Assembly (NCBI GenBank): GCA_963699105.1
Contig: CAVOTI010000001.1
Location: forward strand, 1,426,001 to 1,490,000
Reading direction: 5' to 3'
DNA length: 64,000 bases
Source of the DNA: Bog-756 sp963699105
GTDB lineage: Bacteria; Actinomycetota; Acidimicrobiia; Acidimicrobiales; RAAP-2
Shown here: piece by piece, positions 1 through 8,978 of the stretch
Layout: the number at the start of each line of letters is the position of its first letter
Numbering within the stretch: position 1 is the first letter of the stretch
Notes under the pieces: model-generated
Seen by the model: only the letters and a program-made list of their open reading frames with translations
Database searches by the model: none
Told to the model about the DNA's origin: nothing
Translations under genes and position numbers: made by a program

Positions 1-44
1 GGCGGCACCACAGCCCAGGATCGGCTCATCGAAGTTTCGTCCAT

Positions 45-836
45 CTAGTCGTCCTCGCTGTTCATTCGGTGCTCATTTCGTTGTACTTCGGCGATGGGAT
101 AGCCACCGTTGGCGTGAATGGTGGTGCCGTTGACGAAGGCCGCCTCCTCTGAGAGGAGGAACGACGCCACCGAGGCGATCTCGTCGGGTGTACCCAGCCG
201 ACCGGCCAGGGTGGCCTTGGCCCGGCGATCAGCCAGACCCGGCACCTTCCGGAAGCCCTCGTTCATAGGGGTCGCCACGAAGCCCGGGGCGATGGTGTTG
301 ACTCGGATCGATCTCGGTGCAAGCTCGACGGCCAGGGTTCTCGACAGAGCTTCGACCGCGCCTTTGGACATGGCGTAAGCGCTCTGTCCGGCCATGCCGA
401 CGTGAGCCGAAACCGAGGTCACGAAGACGATGGCGGTTCCGTGCCCGAGCTGGGGTGCGAGCGCTTGGGTGAGGTGGAACGGTCCCCGGGCATTCACCGC
501 CCAGGTGTGGTCCAGAGCCTCGGGTCCGATCTGCTCGAATGGAGTTGGCTGGAAGACGCCGGCGCAGTGGACCAGGCCGTCTAGGAGGATCTCCTCACTC
601 GCCAGCACCTCGGAGGCCTGGTTGACCTGCTCGTAGTCGGCAAGATCGGCCTCCACGAGGCGGTGATGCTCTGGTCCCTCGAGCTGGCCGACAGCTGCTA
701 CCAGGCGTTCATGGCTTCGCCCCACCAGGATGATCCTCGCGCCCTCATCGGCCAGGGTACAGGCCATGGCGAGACCGATGCCTGAGCTGGCCCCGGTGAC
801 AAGTATGCGGCGACCTTGGTGCTTTCCAGTCTTCAT
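45..836 (-). CDS. SDR-family NAD(P)-dependent oxidoreductase
   Basis: Classical short-chain dehydrogenase of 263 residues, the usual length. The cofactor motif TGASSGIG lies at residues 14-21, a CAG motif (in place of NAG) at 91-93, and the catalytic set is Ser141/Ser143, Tyr154 and Lys158 (YAMSK). A PG motif and a C-terminal substrate loop follow. The substrate cannot be read from the sequence; cytosolic reduction or oxidation of a carbonyl/alcohol pair is expected from the family. It is transcribed away from the 1006-3274 operon, and the intervening 170 bp carry two operator-like palindromes. The C-terminal 15 residues are a polar tail beyond the fold. Confidence 0.9.
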   Translation of the reverse strand: MKTGKHQGRRILVTGASSGIGLAMACTLADEGARIILVGRSHERLVAAVGQLEGPEHHRLVEADLADYEQVNQASEVLASEEILLDGLVHCAGVFQPTPFEQIGPEALDHTWAVNARGPFHLTQALAPQLGHGTAIVFVTSVSAHVGMAGQSAYAMSKGAVEALSRTLAVELAPRSIRVNTIAPGFVATPMNEGFRKVPGLADRRAKATLAGRLGTPDEIASVASFLLSEEAAFVNGTTIHANGGYPIAEVQRNEHRMNSEDD

Positions 837-903
837 CGAACGCGATGTAACCAGTTCTCGGAGGACCCCATGGGCACATCGTGGCCGCCCTCCGCACCGG
901 TAG

Positions 904-972
904 CCCTAGGGAGACTCCCTAGTTCTCGGAGACAACCACTCGCCGACGAAGTTCTGGGGAGTCTCCCTAGGG
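904..972. promoter_or_regulatory. Pair of operator-like palindromes in a divergent intergenic region
   Basis: Two copies of an odd-centred palindrome, CTAGGGAG-n-CTCCCTAG, occur at 906-922 (perfect) and 954-970 (one mismatched pair). Their centres are 48 bp apart. Together they also form a perfect 16-bp inverted repeat, 904-919 against 957-972. They lie between the SDR gene (start 836, minus) and the plus-strand operon beginning at 1006. The arrangement fits dimeric repressor binding with possible looping. No regulator gene is adjacent, so the cognate protein is unknown. Confidence 0.6.
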
Positions 973-1005
973 CAATGGGCACTCCGATCCTTCAACCTGG
1001 TTGAT

Positions 1006-1197
1006 GTGCAGATCATCGTGGAGATCTCAGAAGGCAAGGACGGACGAGCCGAAGGAACGGTGAGGGCCACAGGGCAATCCCAGGCCCATCCTTTCTCGGG
1101 AAACCTCGAGTTCCTGGCCCTTATCGAGAGCCTCTATCAGGTCGGCGCCGAAACGCCTGGTCAAAAGGCCGGCACAACCGAGAAGGAGTGGTCATGA
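1006..1197 (+). CDS. Small conserved-looking hypothetical protein
   Basis: A 63-residue soluble protein starting at GTG. It has a hydrophobic beta strand at the N-terminus (MQIIVEI), a polar stretch rich in Gly, Arg and Glu, then an amphipathic helix (LEFLALIESLYQ). It overlaps the start of the membrane protein gene by a few bases, which suggests translational coupling. I do not recognise the family. Codon use matches the neighbours and the overlap supports a real gene, but the function is unknown. Confidence 0.5.
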   Translation: MQIIVEISEGKDGRAEGTVRATGQSQAHPFSGNLEFLALIESLYQVGAETPGQKAGTTEKEWS

Positions 1198-1754
1198 AGA
1201 ATCTGATGTGGAGCTTTTCGCCGTGGGTCGCCTTCCTTTTGGGCGTTCGTATCGGCGGGGTGTACTGGGGTGCCGCCATCGGTCTGGCCGTTGCCCTGGT
1301 CGTCCTGGTGAGGGCAATCACTCGTCACAGCACCCACATGTTCGACGTCATCGGCACGGTCTACTTCGGGGGTCTGCTTGCGCTCTTGGCCGCTATTCAC
1401 CCCAGTGACATTGCCACCTGGGGGCGGTACGCACAGGCTGTGGCCCACGGATCGCTCACCCTGATCGTTTTCGGTTCCATCCTCGTCGGCAAGCCCTTCA
1501 CTGAGCCTTACGCGCGGGAGCAGGCACCGGAGCGGGTGTGGCAGAGCGCCCGGTTCCGCGAGCTCAACCGGCGGTTGTCGGCAGTGTGGGGGCTGGCCTT
1601 CCTCGTTGGCACGATCTCGCTGATCATTGCCGGTTCGCAGGACTCCCGTCAGTTCATCTTGAGGCTTGCGGTCCCCTTCGGCGCCCTGCTCCTGGCCCTC
1701 TTGTACAGCCAGAAGCAAGCCAGCCTGACCGCCAGAGCGGCGTCCGCTGACTGA
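1194..1754 (+). CDS. Multi-pass membrane protein of unknown function
   Basis: About 186 residues from ATG 1194, preferred because AGAAGGAG at 1181-1188 sits 5 bases upstream; an in-frame GTG at 1188 is the alternative. Five hydrophobic segments can be seen: roughly residues 8-20, 25-42, 50-66, 80-95 and a pair near 130-170. A charged loop (EPYAREQAPERVWQ) separates the last pair. It is second in a run of three same-strand genes and is followed within 10 bp by a YhgE-like membrane protein, so a joint envelope role is plausible. No family is assigned. Confidence 0.7.
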   Translation: MKNLMWSFSPWVAFLLGVRIGGVYWGAAIGLAVALVVLVRAITRHSTHMFDVIGTVYFGGLLALLAAIHPSDIATWGRYAQAVAHGSLTLIVFGSILVGKPFTEPYAREQAPERVWQSARFRELNRRLSAVWGLAFLVGTISLIIAGSQDSRQFILRLAVPFGALLLALLYSQKQASLTARAASAD

Positions 1755-1763
1755 AGCGGCGTC

Positions 1764-3274
1764 TTGAGCCCCATCGAACACCCGTCGATGCAGAGCAGCG
1801 AGGAGCACGCCGTGGCCACCGAATCCGACACCGACGTTTGCGGTACCACCGACACTGCTGGGGCCGGCCAGGCCCCCGAGGCCGGAGCTGTGTCGGTCGG
1901 GACCACTGAGGCCGGCTCCGCACCGTCGATGCCGGTGCGAGCGCGGATGGTCTTGCGGACGAGATCCGTGTGGATCTTCCCGCTGGCCATCCCACTCGTG
2001 CTGGTCGTGCTGATGACGTTCATCTACATCGGCGCTGTCTTGAACCCGACGGCGCACCTGGACGGACTTCCGGTCATGGTGGTGAACCAGGACACTGGAG
2101 CCACTGTGAACGGCCGGCACGTCGACGAGGGTGCCACGGTGGTCCAGGCGTTGAACAGCTCGTCCGAGGTGAGCACCAAGCTGAAGCTGCGCAGCACCAC
2201 GTTGGACGAGGCAAAGGCAGCGATGGGCCGTGGGAGTGCCTATGCCACGATCGCGATCCCGGCCGGCTTCACCGACTCGCTCCTTGCCGCCGCCGGGGAC
2301 GACATACCGGCGCCGAATGCGGGCTCCGGGCAGCCCACGGTAGAGCTGTTGGAGAACGGCCGGCTGGGCAGTCTGGGTGTCAACCTGGCGGCGGGCGTGC
2401 TGACCCCGGCTTTCCAGCAGATCTCCTCATCCATCGGAGATCAGCTGGTTGCTCACAGCACCACCGCGGCCCGGAGCACTTCTTTCGCCACGGCGCAGCT
2501 CCACAACCCCATTCGTTTCGAGACGGTGAGCTATCGGCCCCTTCCGCCGAACACGGCGCTCGGGCTCAGTGCGTTCTATGTGTCGCTCCTGGCGATGCTG
2601 GCTGGCTTTGTGGGTGCGACCATCGTCAACTCCTCTCTCGACGGTGCCCTGGGCTACTCCACGACCGAATTGGGACCGCGCTGGAAGCAGCGGCGGCCGC
2701 TCCCGATCGCACGTCAGCAGATCCTCCTCTTGAAGTGGTCGGTCGCTCTCGTCGCTATCCCCATCCTGGACGCTGCCATCGTGGGTGTGGCCGCAGGCAT
2801 CCTGCGTATGGACGCACCGAACACCGCTCTGCTCTGGGCCGTCCTGTCCCTGGCCTCGCTGATGGTAGCGAGCGTCACGTTGACGCTGTTCGCCGCCTTC
2901 GGGTCAATCGGACAGCTCCTAGCCATGCTCGGGCTGATCTATCTCTCGTTGGCGTCATCAGGCGGCACGGTTCCGACCCAGGCTCTCCCGGGCTTCTACA
3001 ACTTCGTTGGGCACGTGGAACCACTTCGCCAGGTCCTCACGGCGGCACGAGCCGTGCTGTACTTCGGGGCGCGGGTGACGCGGGCCTGACCCACGCTCTC
3101 ATCGTGCTCAGCTTCGAGATCGTGGCCGCAGTGGTGGTCGGTCTGTTTATCACCGGCTGGTATGACCACAAACGCCTGTACCGGCTGTCCCCAGACTTGA
3201 TCGCCTACGTCTCCCGGGTGACCGATGAGCGGCTGGCTGCCGCGCATTCGCCGGCGACGAGCTCCAGCTCGTAG
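1764..3274 (+). CDS. YhgE/Pip-type (DUF3533) membrane protein, frameshifted near the end
   Basis: The main frame runs 1764-3089. An N-terminal helix (about residues 62-85) is followed by a large extracytoplasmic region with the family-typical 'MVVNQD' strand, then a C-terminal block of five to six membrane helices, as in ABC-2-like YhgE/Pip proteins. At a GGGG run (3065-3068) the frame ends early. Reading on in the next frame to TAG 3272-3274 restores the last helix and a charged tail, which points to one lost G. TTG 1764 is the longest start and ATG 1788 is an alternative. In this family such proteins act as exporters or envelope factors; the substrate is unknown. Confidence 0.75.
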
Positions 3275-3346
3275 CCGGGAGCCGCGCCATATCAAGGGAT
3301 CTGCTTCCGGGATCTGAAGCGGCACAAAGGCCGCTACCGTTTGGGG

Positions 3347-4795
3347 ATGGCCGCGGTCGAAAGGCCTGAATCAACAGGCCAGCTGATCGGAAGGAGCGCT
3401 GAGCGCCAATCCATCGCTCGCGCCCTCGACGAGATGAGCTCGGGGCATCCTCGGTTGGTGTGGGTTGAGAGCGATGCCGGCATGGGAAAGACGGCGCTCG
3501 TCCGGCATGTCGTGGGAAACCTTGCTGCCGAGATGCAGGTGGCGCATGCTCAAGCCGACGAGCTTGCTGCCGAGCGACCCTTCGAGCTGGCCCGGCAGCT
3601 CGGCTGTACGTCCACCGAGAGCTTCTCTGCGGGCATGGAAATCCTCGAAGCCTGGTCCAAGCGTCAAGACGACGGCCCGGTCGTGGTCGTGGTTGAAGAC
3701 CTGCATTGGGCCGATGGCGCGTCGTCGAAGGCGCTGCTCTCGGCCGTACAGCGGCTCGACAAGGATCGCGTCGCCGTGCTCGTCACGACGCGGCCGGGAC
3801 TGCATGACGGCTGGGAACGTCTCCGTTCCGATCCCGAACGATGCCTCGGCATCACCTTGGCCCCTTTCGATGCTAATGAAGTGGAGCTGTTCGCATCGTC
3901 CGTGGGGATCGATCTGACTCCCTATCAAGCGGAGCGGCTCCGTTCTCACACCGGTGGACACCCGTTGTACCTTCGAACCCTGCTTGGCGAACTGAACCCC
4001 GCGGATCTCCAGCGGAGCGATGGAAATCTTCCGGCCCCGCGCTCGCTGACTTCGTCGGTCACTCCGCGCCTCTCCGAAACACCGGATTCAGCGCGTACCC
4101 TCGTTGCCGCCATGGCCGTCATCAACCATCGCGCCCCGCTGATGGTGGTGGCCCGTCTGGCAGACCTCAGTTCCCCAGTCGAACCGTTCGAGAAGCTCTT
4201 GAGCACGGGCTTCGTCCGTTGGGATCCGGAGGAACCGGGCTCTCCTGTCGAGTTCGTCCATCCGCTCTATCGCCAGGCGGTCTACGAGGATCTCTCACCG
4301 AGCCGCCGCCGTGACCTGCACCATGCCGCCGCCCAGGTCACCAGCCTGGCCGTGGCGCTCGCTCATCGTGTGGCCGCCGCCGACGGGGCAGACGAGACGC
4401 TGGCGATCGAGCTGGAGACGAAGGCGCGACGCGAGCTGGAAGAGGGGCAGAAGACGGAGGCCGGGCGAACCTTTCAGTGGGCCTCGTCACTGAGCGTCGA
4501 TGCAGCGGAGGCGAAGCGCAGGCTGGTGGACGCCGCTTTGGCCTATGTCGATGGCGGACAAATGGGCCGTGCAGAAGCGCTTCGATCCGACATCGAATCG
4601 TTCGAAGAGGGGTCCGGCCGCAGCCTGGTGTTGGGGCTGCTCGAGTGGGACCAAGGACACGCAGAGAGTGCTGGGCAGTGGCTCCATCGGGTGGTTGACG
4701 AGGAGGAGGCGGACGAAGCCGACGCCCGTGCCATAACCGCGCGGTGCTTGGGCCGAGCTCGCGGAGATCCACATCACCCTGGGTCAGGGAGCTGA
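3347..4795 (+). CDS. ATP-binding LuxR-type regulator, N-terminal part (frameshifted)
   Basis: AAA/STAND-type ATPase module of a large LuxR regulator (MalT-like). From ATG 3347, Walker A (ESDAGMGKTA) is at residues 41-50 and Walker B (VVVVVEDLHWAD) at 112-123, followed by a winged-helix region and the start of tetratricopeptide-like helices. Conserved sequence in this frame ends about 4748. It continues in a second frame to about 4848 (ELAEIHITLGQ) and then in the frame ending at 6039, so two one-base insertions split one gene of about 895 residues. The class usually senses a ligand or partner protein and activates transcription; the effector is unknown. Confidence 0.8.
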   Translation: MAAVERPESTGQLIGRSAERQSIARALDEMSSGHPRLVWVESDAGMGKTALVRHVVGNLAAEMQVAHAQADELAAERPFELARQLGCTSTESFSAGMEILEAWSKRQDDGPVVVVVEDLHWADGASSKALLSAVQRLDKDRVAVLVTTRPGLHDGWERLRSDPERCLGITLAPFDANEVELFASSVGIDLTPYQAERLRSHTGGHPLYLRTLLGELNPADLQRSDGNLPAPRSLTSSVTPRLSETPDSARTLVAAMAVINHRAPLMVVARLADLSSPVEPFEKLLSTGFVRWDPEEPGSPVEFVHPLYRQAVYEDLSPSRRRDLHHAAAQVTSLAVALAHRVAAADGADETLAIELETKARRELEEGQKTEAGRTFQWASSLSVDAAEAKRRLVDAALAYVDGGQMGRAEALRSDIESFEEGSGRSLVLGLLEWDQGHAESAGQWLHRVVDEEEADEADARAITARCLGRARGDPHHPGSGS

Positions 4796-6039
4796 GGCCG
4801 CTCGGGCCGCCGCTCAGCGCACTCGCGCTCTCACGGCCACACACCTCTGCTGAGCGGCTGGCCAACATCCACGCTGCTTTGGCCGATGGCTATATGCAGG
4901 GGGCGGCATCCGGTCTGACTCGTCTGCGCCAACGACTGCCACAATCCGCAAACGAGGTACCGGGCGACGAGGTGGATATGTTGGTTGTCCGAGCCACCCT
5001 CGCCCAGTTTGGGGGCCGGACCCAAGCCAGCCTGGCCGACCTGCGGGCCGTGGTGGCGCTCACCCAACGTGGCTTCATTCCGGTTCAGCTCGCCCGCACC
5101 CACCGGCAGCTGGGCACCGCACTGCTGGTGGTGGGTGAGTGGGACGAAGCGCTCGTGCAAGCTCGGACCGGATTGAGAATCGCCACCGATGATCCTCGAG
5201 GTGTGGAGAACGCGGCGTGCCATGGACTGCTCGCCACGATCCTGGCCTACCGTGGTGACACCGAACGTGCTGAGGCGCATGTGGCGGCGGCGGCAGAGTC
5301 AGCGGCTCGCCTCGGGGCCGCCGAAGGCGTCGGAATGGCCCAGATCGCCAGCGCTGCCCTGGGCATGGCGAGCCGTCAACCCGGACGGGTCATCGAGACA
5401 CTCGATCCCCTCACCGCCCTGGCACCGATGCTGGCAGCCCTGACGTTCTGGCCATCCCACGTGACGGCGCTGATCGAGACCGACCAGCTTGAGCGGGCCC
5501 GGGCCTCCATCGAGGGACTCGAATCGGGGGCAGTGGCCCGGGGACTGGATATGGGCGCCCGGCTCCTCGGATTGCGGGCCCGATTGGCGAAGGCCCAGGG
5601 TGAGGTCGACCAGGCGGACGAGTTGTTCGCGCTCGCGCTGGACGGATTCGGTCCCGATGATCCGTTCCTCGAGAGGACCCTCTTGCTCCATGCCCACGGC
5701 CAACTTCAACTGGATCGAGGCGAACGAACTCACGCAGTGGCAACCCTTCGCGCTGCGTACGACGCGCTGCTGTCCGTCGCCGCCGAGCCATTCGCCAGCC
5801 GGGTGCAGTCCGATCTCAAGCGCGCCGGAGCCCGATCCCCCCGGAGATCGGCCAGATCCTCGCTCGATCTGACCGACCGTGAGCGGGACGTGGCCGTACT
5901 GGTGGCGAAGGGATATTCCAACCCTGAAGCGGCAGCGGAGCTCTATGTGAGCCGGAAGGCAATCGAGTATCACCTTCAAAACATCTACGGAAAGCTCGGT
6001 ATCGCATCGCGCCGTGAACTGCGCGGCCTCGATCTTTAG
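4744..6039 (+). CDS. ATP-binding LuxR-type regulator, C-terminal part
   Basis: Continuation of the regulator beginning at 3347. Genuine sequence in this frame begins about 4848 (TSAERLANIHAAL); the residues before that belong to another frame. Helical repeats rich in Ala and Leu fill the middle. The end carries a LuxR helix-turn-helix with LTDRERDVA, the recognition region EYHLQNIYGKLGI and the C-terminal ASRREL. The DNA-binding domain is intact, so if the upstream frameshifts are sequencing errors the protein is functional. No operon partner follows; the next gene is more than 400 bp away. Confidence 0.8.
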   Translation: MLGPSSRRSTSPWVRELRPLGPPLSALALSRPHTSAERLANIHAALADGYMQGAASGLTRLRQRLPQSANEVPGDEVDMLVVRATLAQFGGRTQASLADLRAVVALTQRGFIPVQLARTHRQLGTALLVVGEWDEALVQARTGLRIATDDPRGVENAACHGLLATILAYRGDTERAEAHVAAAAESAARLGAAEGVGMAQIASAALGMASRQPGRVIETLDPLTALAPMLAALTFWPSHVTALIETDQLERARASIEGLESGAVARGLDMGARLLGLRARLAKAQGEVDQADELFALALDGFGPDDPFLERTLLLHAHGQLQLDRGERTHAVATLRAAYDALLSVAAEPFASRVQSDLKRAGARSPRRSARSSLDLTDRERDVAVLVAKGYSNPEAAAELYVSRKAIEYHLQNIYGKLGIASRRELRGLDL

Positions 6040-6440
6040 GGGGCAGCCCAGCTCGATCTAATGCCTTGCCCCTTCCCGAAGTGGCAATGGAATCGAAACA
6101 TCATCGGGCCCACCCGGCGTGCCCTCCGGGATCAAGCCGCGGCAACTGAAGGCCACTTTCTTCTCGCGCTCGATGCCAAAACGATCCACCATCGGGACCA
6201 CTTAGGTCGTGTCGCAGATAGGCCCCCTCCCGCCACGCCGTCCCCTCCCGGTTCGGGGTGGCGCCTGGCCCCGGACCCGACGCCATTCGCACGCACCCAT
6301 CGCCCGACTCTCCGAACCTAACCCCATAAGCCCCAGGCGCCCGAGCCTCTGGGCCCCAGTTCCGGTGGCCCCGGTCCCGGAGCGCGGCGGTTTTGATCCA
6401 CGGAGGCCCCGAGGCCCCCCTCTCCCCCGCGACTGTCAAA
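6040..6440. other. Intergenic stretch without a supported gene
   Basis: GC-rich spacer between the LuxR regulator and tRNA-Arg. Open frames on both strands are proline/arginine-rich and lack ribosome-binding sites. I see no protein family, hairpin-plus-T-run terminator or repeat in it. Confidence 0.5.
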
Positions 6441-6516
6441 TGGTGCCCACGGCAGGAATTGAACCTGCGACACCTCATTTAGGAAACGAGTGCTCTATCC
6501 CCTGAGCTACGTGGGC
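6441..6516 (-). tRNA. tRNA-Arg (anticodon CCU)
   Basis: A complete 76-nt cloverleaf on the minus strand. The acceptor stem GCCCACG pairs with CGTGGGC, followed by discriminator A and an encoded CCA. The D stem is GCTC/GAGC, the anticodon stem CTCGT/ATGAG (one G-U pair) with loop TTCCTAA giving CCU, there is a 5-nt variable loop, and the T arm is GCAGG-TTCAATT-CCTGC. It reads AGG codons. No remnant att-like duplication of its 3' end was seen in the flanking sequence. Confidence 0.97.
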
Positions 6517-6704
6517 TGGGGCCGGACACGCGATTCTAAGCCGTGATCGCAATCGACTCGGGCCGTAACTCCGGGTCGACCGCCGCGAACGCCCCCACTG
6601 CTCAGTCCGGAGCGTCGACGCTCTACGATCACCGGGTGGAAGGGCGTTCAGCTCCTGGCATCAGTGGAGCACCGCCACACGCCGATCGACATGAAGAGGT
6701 CTCC

Positions 6705-7058
6705 ATGAGCACAAGCGATGAGTGGTCCCCCGACGAGCCCTCCGGAACCGATCCCTTCGAACAGGGTGACGAGGCCATAGCCGAAAGGACCGAGCTCGAC
6801 CCGTCCTTCGGCGAGGCGCTCGAGCTCGATCCTTCCCTCGACCCTACGCTCCAGACGGACGAGCGCGAACTCGAAGAGGCAGGCGCCGAGTTCGACGATC
6901 CCGAGGGCATGGTGGTCCTCGACGGTGGCATCGACGATCCCGACGGGCTGGGTCGACCCACCGATCGCGAGCGGGCAGAGGCCGCCGACGACGAGGGCTG
7001 GGACCTCGATGCGCCCGAGGTTCCGAATGGTGACCTCGACGACCCAGACATAGAGTGA
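6705..7058 (+). CDS. Highly acidic, low-complexity small protein
   Basis: A 117-residue protein from ATG 6705, chosen because GAAGAGG at 6693-6699 lies 5 bases upstream. More than a third of residues are Asp or Glu, with loosely repeated 'ELDPS' and 'DDPDG' motifs, no cysteine and no hydrophobic segment, so it is probably disordered and cytosolic. I do not recognise a domain. Acidic proteins of this type occur widely in actinobacteria without known role. An in-frame longer version back to 6543 lacks a ribosome-binding site. Confidence 0.55.
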   Translation: MSTSDEWSPDEPSGTDPFEQGDEAIAERTELDPSFGEALELDPSLDPTLQTDERELEEAGAEFDDPEGMVVLDGGIDDPDGLGRPTDRERAEAADDEGWDLDAPEVPNGDLDDPDIE

Positions 7059-7390
7059 GGCTGGCTGCGGATCGGTCGATCTGACGGCATCGAACCGCCC
7101 CTCGCATCGGATCCAAGACGGATCTGCGCGGCTGGTTGTCGACCCATTTGCACCATGCGCTGGCGTCCGAACAGGTACGGGGCAGGACATCGCTGCGCCG
7201 GCCCCGATGCTCCGCCCTGCCTCTGACCGGCCTTCTCCGGGGAGCTCACCGGACCCTGTTTCCAATGGCTGATGGTGCCCGCTTGGAAGGCCCGCCCGCC
7301 CTCCCGGCCCCGCCCTGCCCCGCCCCGCCCCGCCCGACGCTTGACCAGGGATTCGACCGGAAACCACCGTGGGCAGAGTCGGCCCCAGCC
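7059..7390. other. Intergenic stretch with a C-rich tract
   Basis: No supported gene. A pyrimidine-rich run of CCCCGCCC-type repeats occupies about 7310-7336, just outside the left end of the insertion sequence. Open frames here are compositional artefacts. Confidence 0.4.
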
Positions 7391-8736
7391 TGTTGCCTCA
7401 CGTCAAATCCCGCGCCAAGGGTGATTCGTTGCCTCATGGAGAACCCCGCGCTTCGAGTTAGTGGGTGAACGCCCGGTTGACGGCCCGCGGCGGCGGTCCG
7501 GTCTTCGCCAAGGCCAGGCGTTGGAGCTGGGTGGTGAGGCGGGCGATCTCTGCCTGATGGCGGGTCGGATGGAGGGCGTTGCGGGCTCTCGTGAGGGCGG
7601 CCTGCTGGCCAGGGGTGAGGCCCCCGGCGGCCAGGAGGCGCTGATAGGGGCTCTGGGCGCTGTCGTGGCGCTTGGCGACCTTGGCCCCCACCCGGGTGGG
7701 GCTGGTGAGCTTCTGCTGGGTGAGCAGGAGGTTGGTGTAGTTCTGCTCCAGAGCCCAGATCCGGTTGAGCACGGCGAGTTCGGCCTCGGTGTCGAAACGC
7801 AGGTAGCCGACCAGCTCTCGCACATGGGTCCAGTTCTTCTGCTCCACATGGCAGCCGTCGTTCTTGTTGCCCGGTCGGGACCGGGTGAAGGTGATCCGGC
7901 GGGTGGTGCACCACTCGAGCAAGTCGGCGTTGATGAATTCGCTGCCGTTGTCGGAGTCGATCCCGAGGATGGGGAAGGGGAACTGGCGACAGCCGTGCTC
8001 GATGGCCTCGGCCACCCGGATGGCCGACTTGTTGGCCACCGACCGGTTGATCGTCCAACCGGTGGCGATGTCGGTCATGGTCAGGGTGAAGCAGAACTCC
8101 CCGAAGGAGTTGCCTCCCTCGTGGCCGACCAGGTCGATCTCGACGAAGCCAGGGACGACGTCGTCCCACTCCGACCAGGTTCTGACGGGAATCTGGGTCT
8201 TGAGCAGGGACCCGGGCTTGGTGTGGCTCACCCCCCGGAATCCGGCCAGCACCTTGGCTCCTGTCAGCCGCCGGTCGATGGTGGCGGCGCTCATCGAGGT
8301 GAGCAGCACGGCCTCGTCGTCGGTGAGGTCGAGCTCCCCGTCCCGGCGGAGCAACGGCACCAGCACGGGGAGCATGGGGGCCAGCCGCTTGCCCGCCGGC
8401 ATCCGGGCTGCCCGCCAGCACAGCTCGAGGGCGGACACCACCCGGGCCGAGTAGGTCGGCACCCGAGCGGTCCTCACCTGCACCACCCGGACGGCACCGG
8501 CATCGACCAGGCGGGCACGGGCGTGACCCCGGTTCCATCCCTCCACCAACTGGTCGAGAATCACCCCCTTCTCGGACCGGGTTCCCCGCCTATATTGGTT
8601 GGCCAGCTTGTTCGTGACAGCACGTCGAGCACCCATCGAAAGCTCCATGGATCAGGCGTAGTCGACCCTCCGCCAGGCGCGGATTCCTTCGTGAGGCAAC
8701 GATGCCGGCTACGCGCGGGTTTCTGATGAGTCAATG
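7391..8736 (-). mobile_element. Insertion sequence with doubled end repeats (DDE transposase)
   Basis: Four copies of a 22-23-bp repeat bracket one transposase gene. Left end: 7393-7415 and 7429-7451, both 23 bp, direct, starting TTGCCTCA and ending CCCGCGC. Right end, inverted: 8677-8699 (23 bp) and 8713-8734 (22 bp, starting TTGACTCA when read outward-in). Pairs are spaced 36 bp start to start on both sides, as expected for subterminal transposase-binding sites. The outer boundaries are set from these repeats. I could not see a convincing target-site duplication, so the exact ends may be off by several bases. Confidence 0.75.
7458..8648 (-). CDS. Integrase-core (DDE) transposase
   Basis: A 396-residue, apparently intact transposase. 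The N-terminal third has a helix-turn-helix-like region (AATIDRRL near residue 125) preceded by a conserved 'AGKRLAPMLPVL' block. The rve-type catalytic core shows Asp in FVEIDLVGHEGG, Asp in GIDSDNGSEF and Glu in NDGCHVEQKNW. The C-terminus is basic. It fills the element between the paired end repeats. ATG 8648 is the start; Met at 8636 is possible. The family resembles stand-alone integrase-domain transposases common in actinobacteria; exact IS family not assigned. Confidence 0.88.
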   Translation of the reverse strand: MELSMGARRAVTNKLANQYRRGTRSEKGVILDQLVEGWNRGHARARLVDAGAVRVVQVRTARVPTYSARVVSALELCWRAARMPAGKRLAPMLPVLVPLLRRDGELDLTDDEAVLLTSMSAATIDRRLTGAKVLAGFRGVSHTKPGSLLKTQIPVRTWSEWDDVVPGFVEIDLVGHEGGNSFGEFCFTLTMTDIATGWTINRSVANKSAIRVAEAIEHGCRQFPFPILGIDSDNGSEFINADLLEWCTTRRITFTRSRPGNKNDGCHVEQKNWTHVRELVGYLRFDTEAELAVLNRIWALEQNYTNLLLTQQKLTSPTRVGAKVAKRHDSAQSPYQRLLAAGGLTPGQQAALTRARNALHPTRHQAEIARLTTQLQRLALAKTGPPPRAVNRAFTH

Positions 8737-8978
8737 CGCCAGCGTCGGAGCGGTGGGCGATCACGTCTAGGGTGGATGCCAATCCCCCTCTTTGGCCACC
8801 ACCTCGGCGGTAGTTTCCCAGATCCGCTCCCGGTTGGGTAGGGCGTCGTCCCTCGAGGGGCGCCGCTCCGGAACTGTCCCGGAGCTCACGGCCACCACGA
8901 CTTTTCCGACGTTCCACTTCCATCCCCCACGTCCCGATCGATAGGCGATGCAGGCTCCACTCGATCCACGGAGGCACC

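Noticed and set aside
3060..3075. Programmed frameshifting in the YhgE-like gene or other split genes.
   Set aside because: No slippery heptamer with a downstream structure was evident, and similar breaks occur in many unrelated genes nearby, which favours sequence error.
7310..7340. C-rich tract as a possible G-quadruplex regulatory element.
   Set aside because: Runs of CCCC separated by G could form one on the opposite strand, but there is no gene start nearby to regulate and composition alone can explain it.
6441..8736. tRNA-Arg as an integration site for a genomic island containing the insertion sequence.
   Set aside because: No integrase of the tyrosine or serine type, and no duplicate of the tRNA 3' end, were seen in the window.
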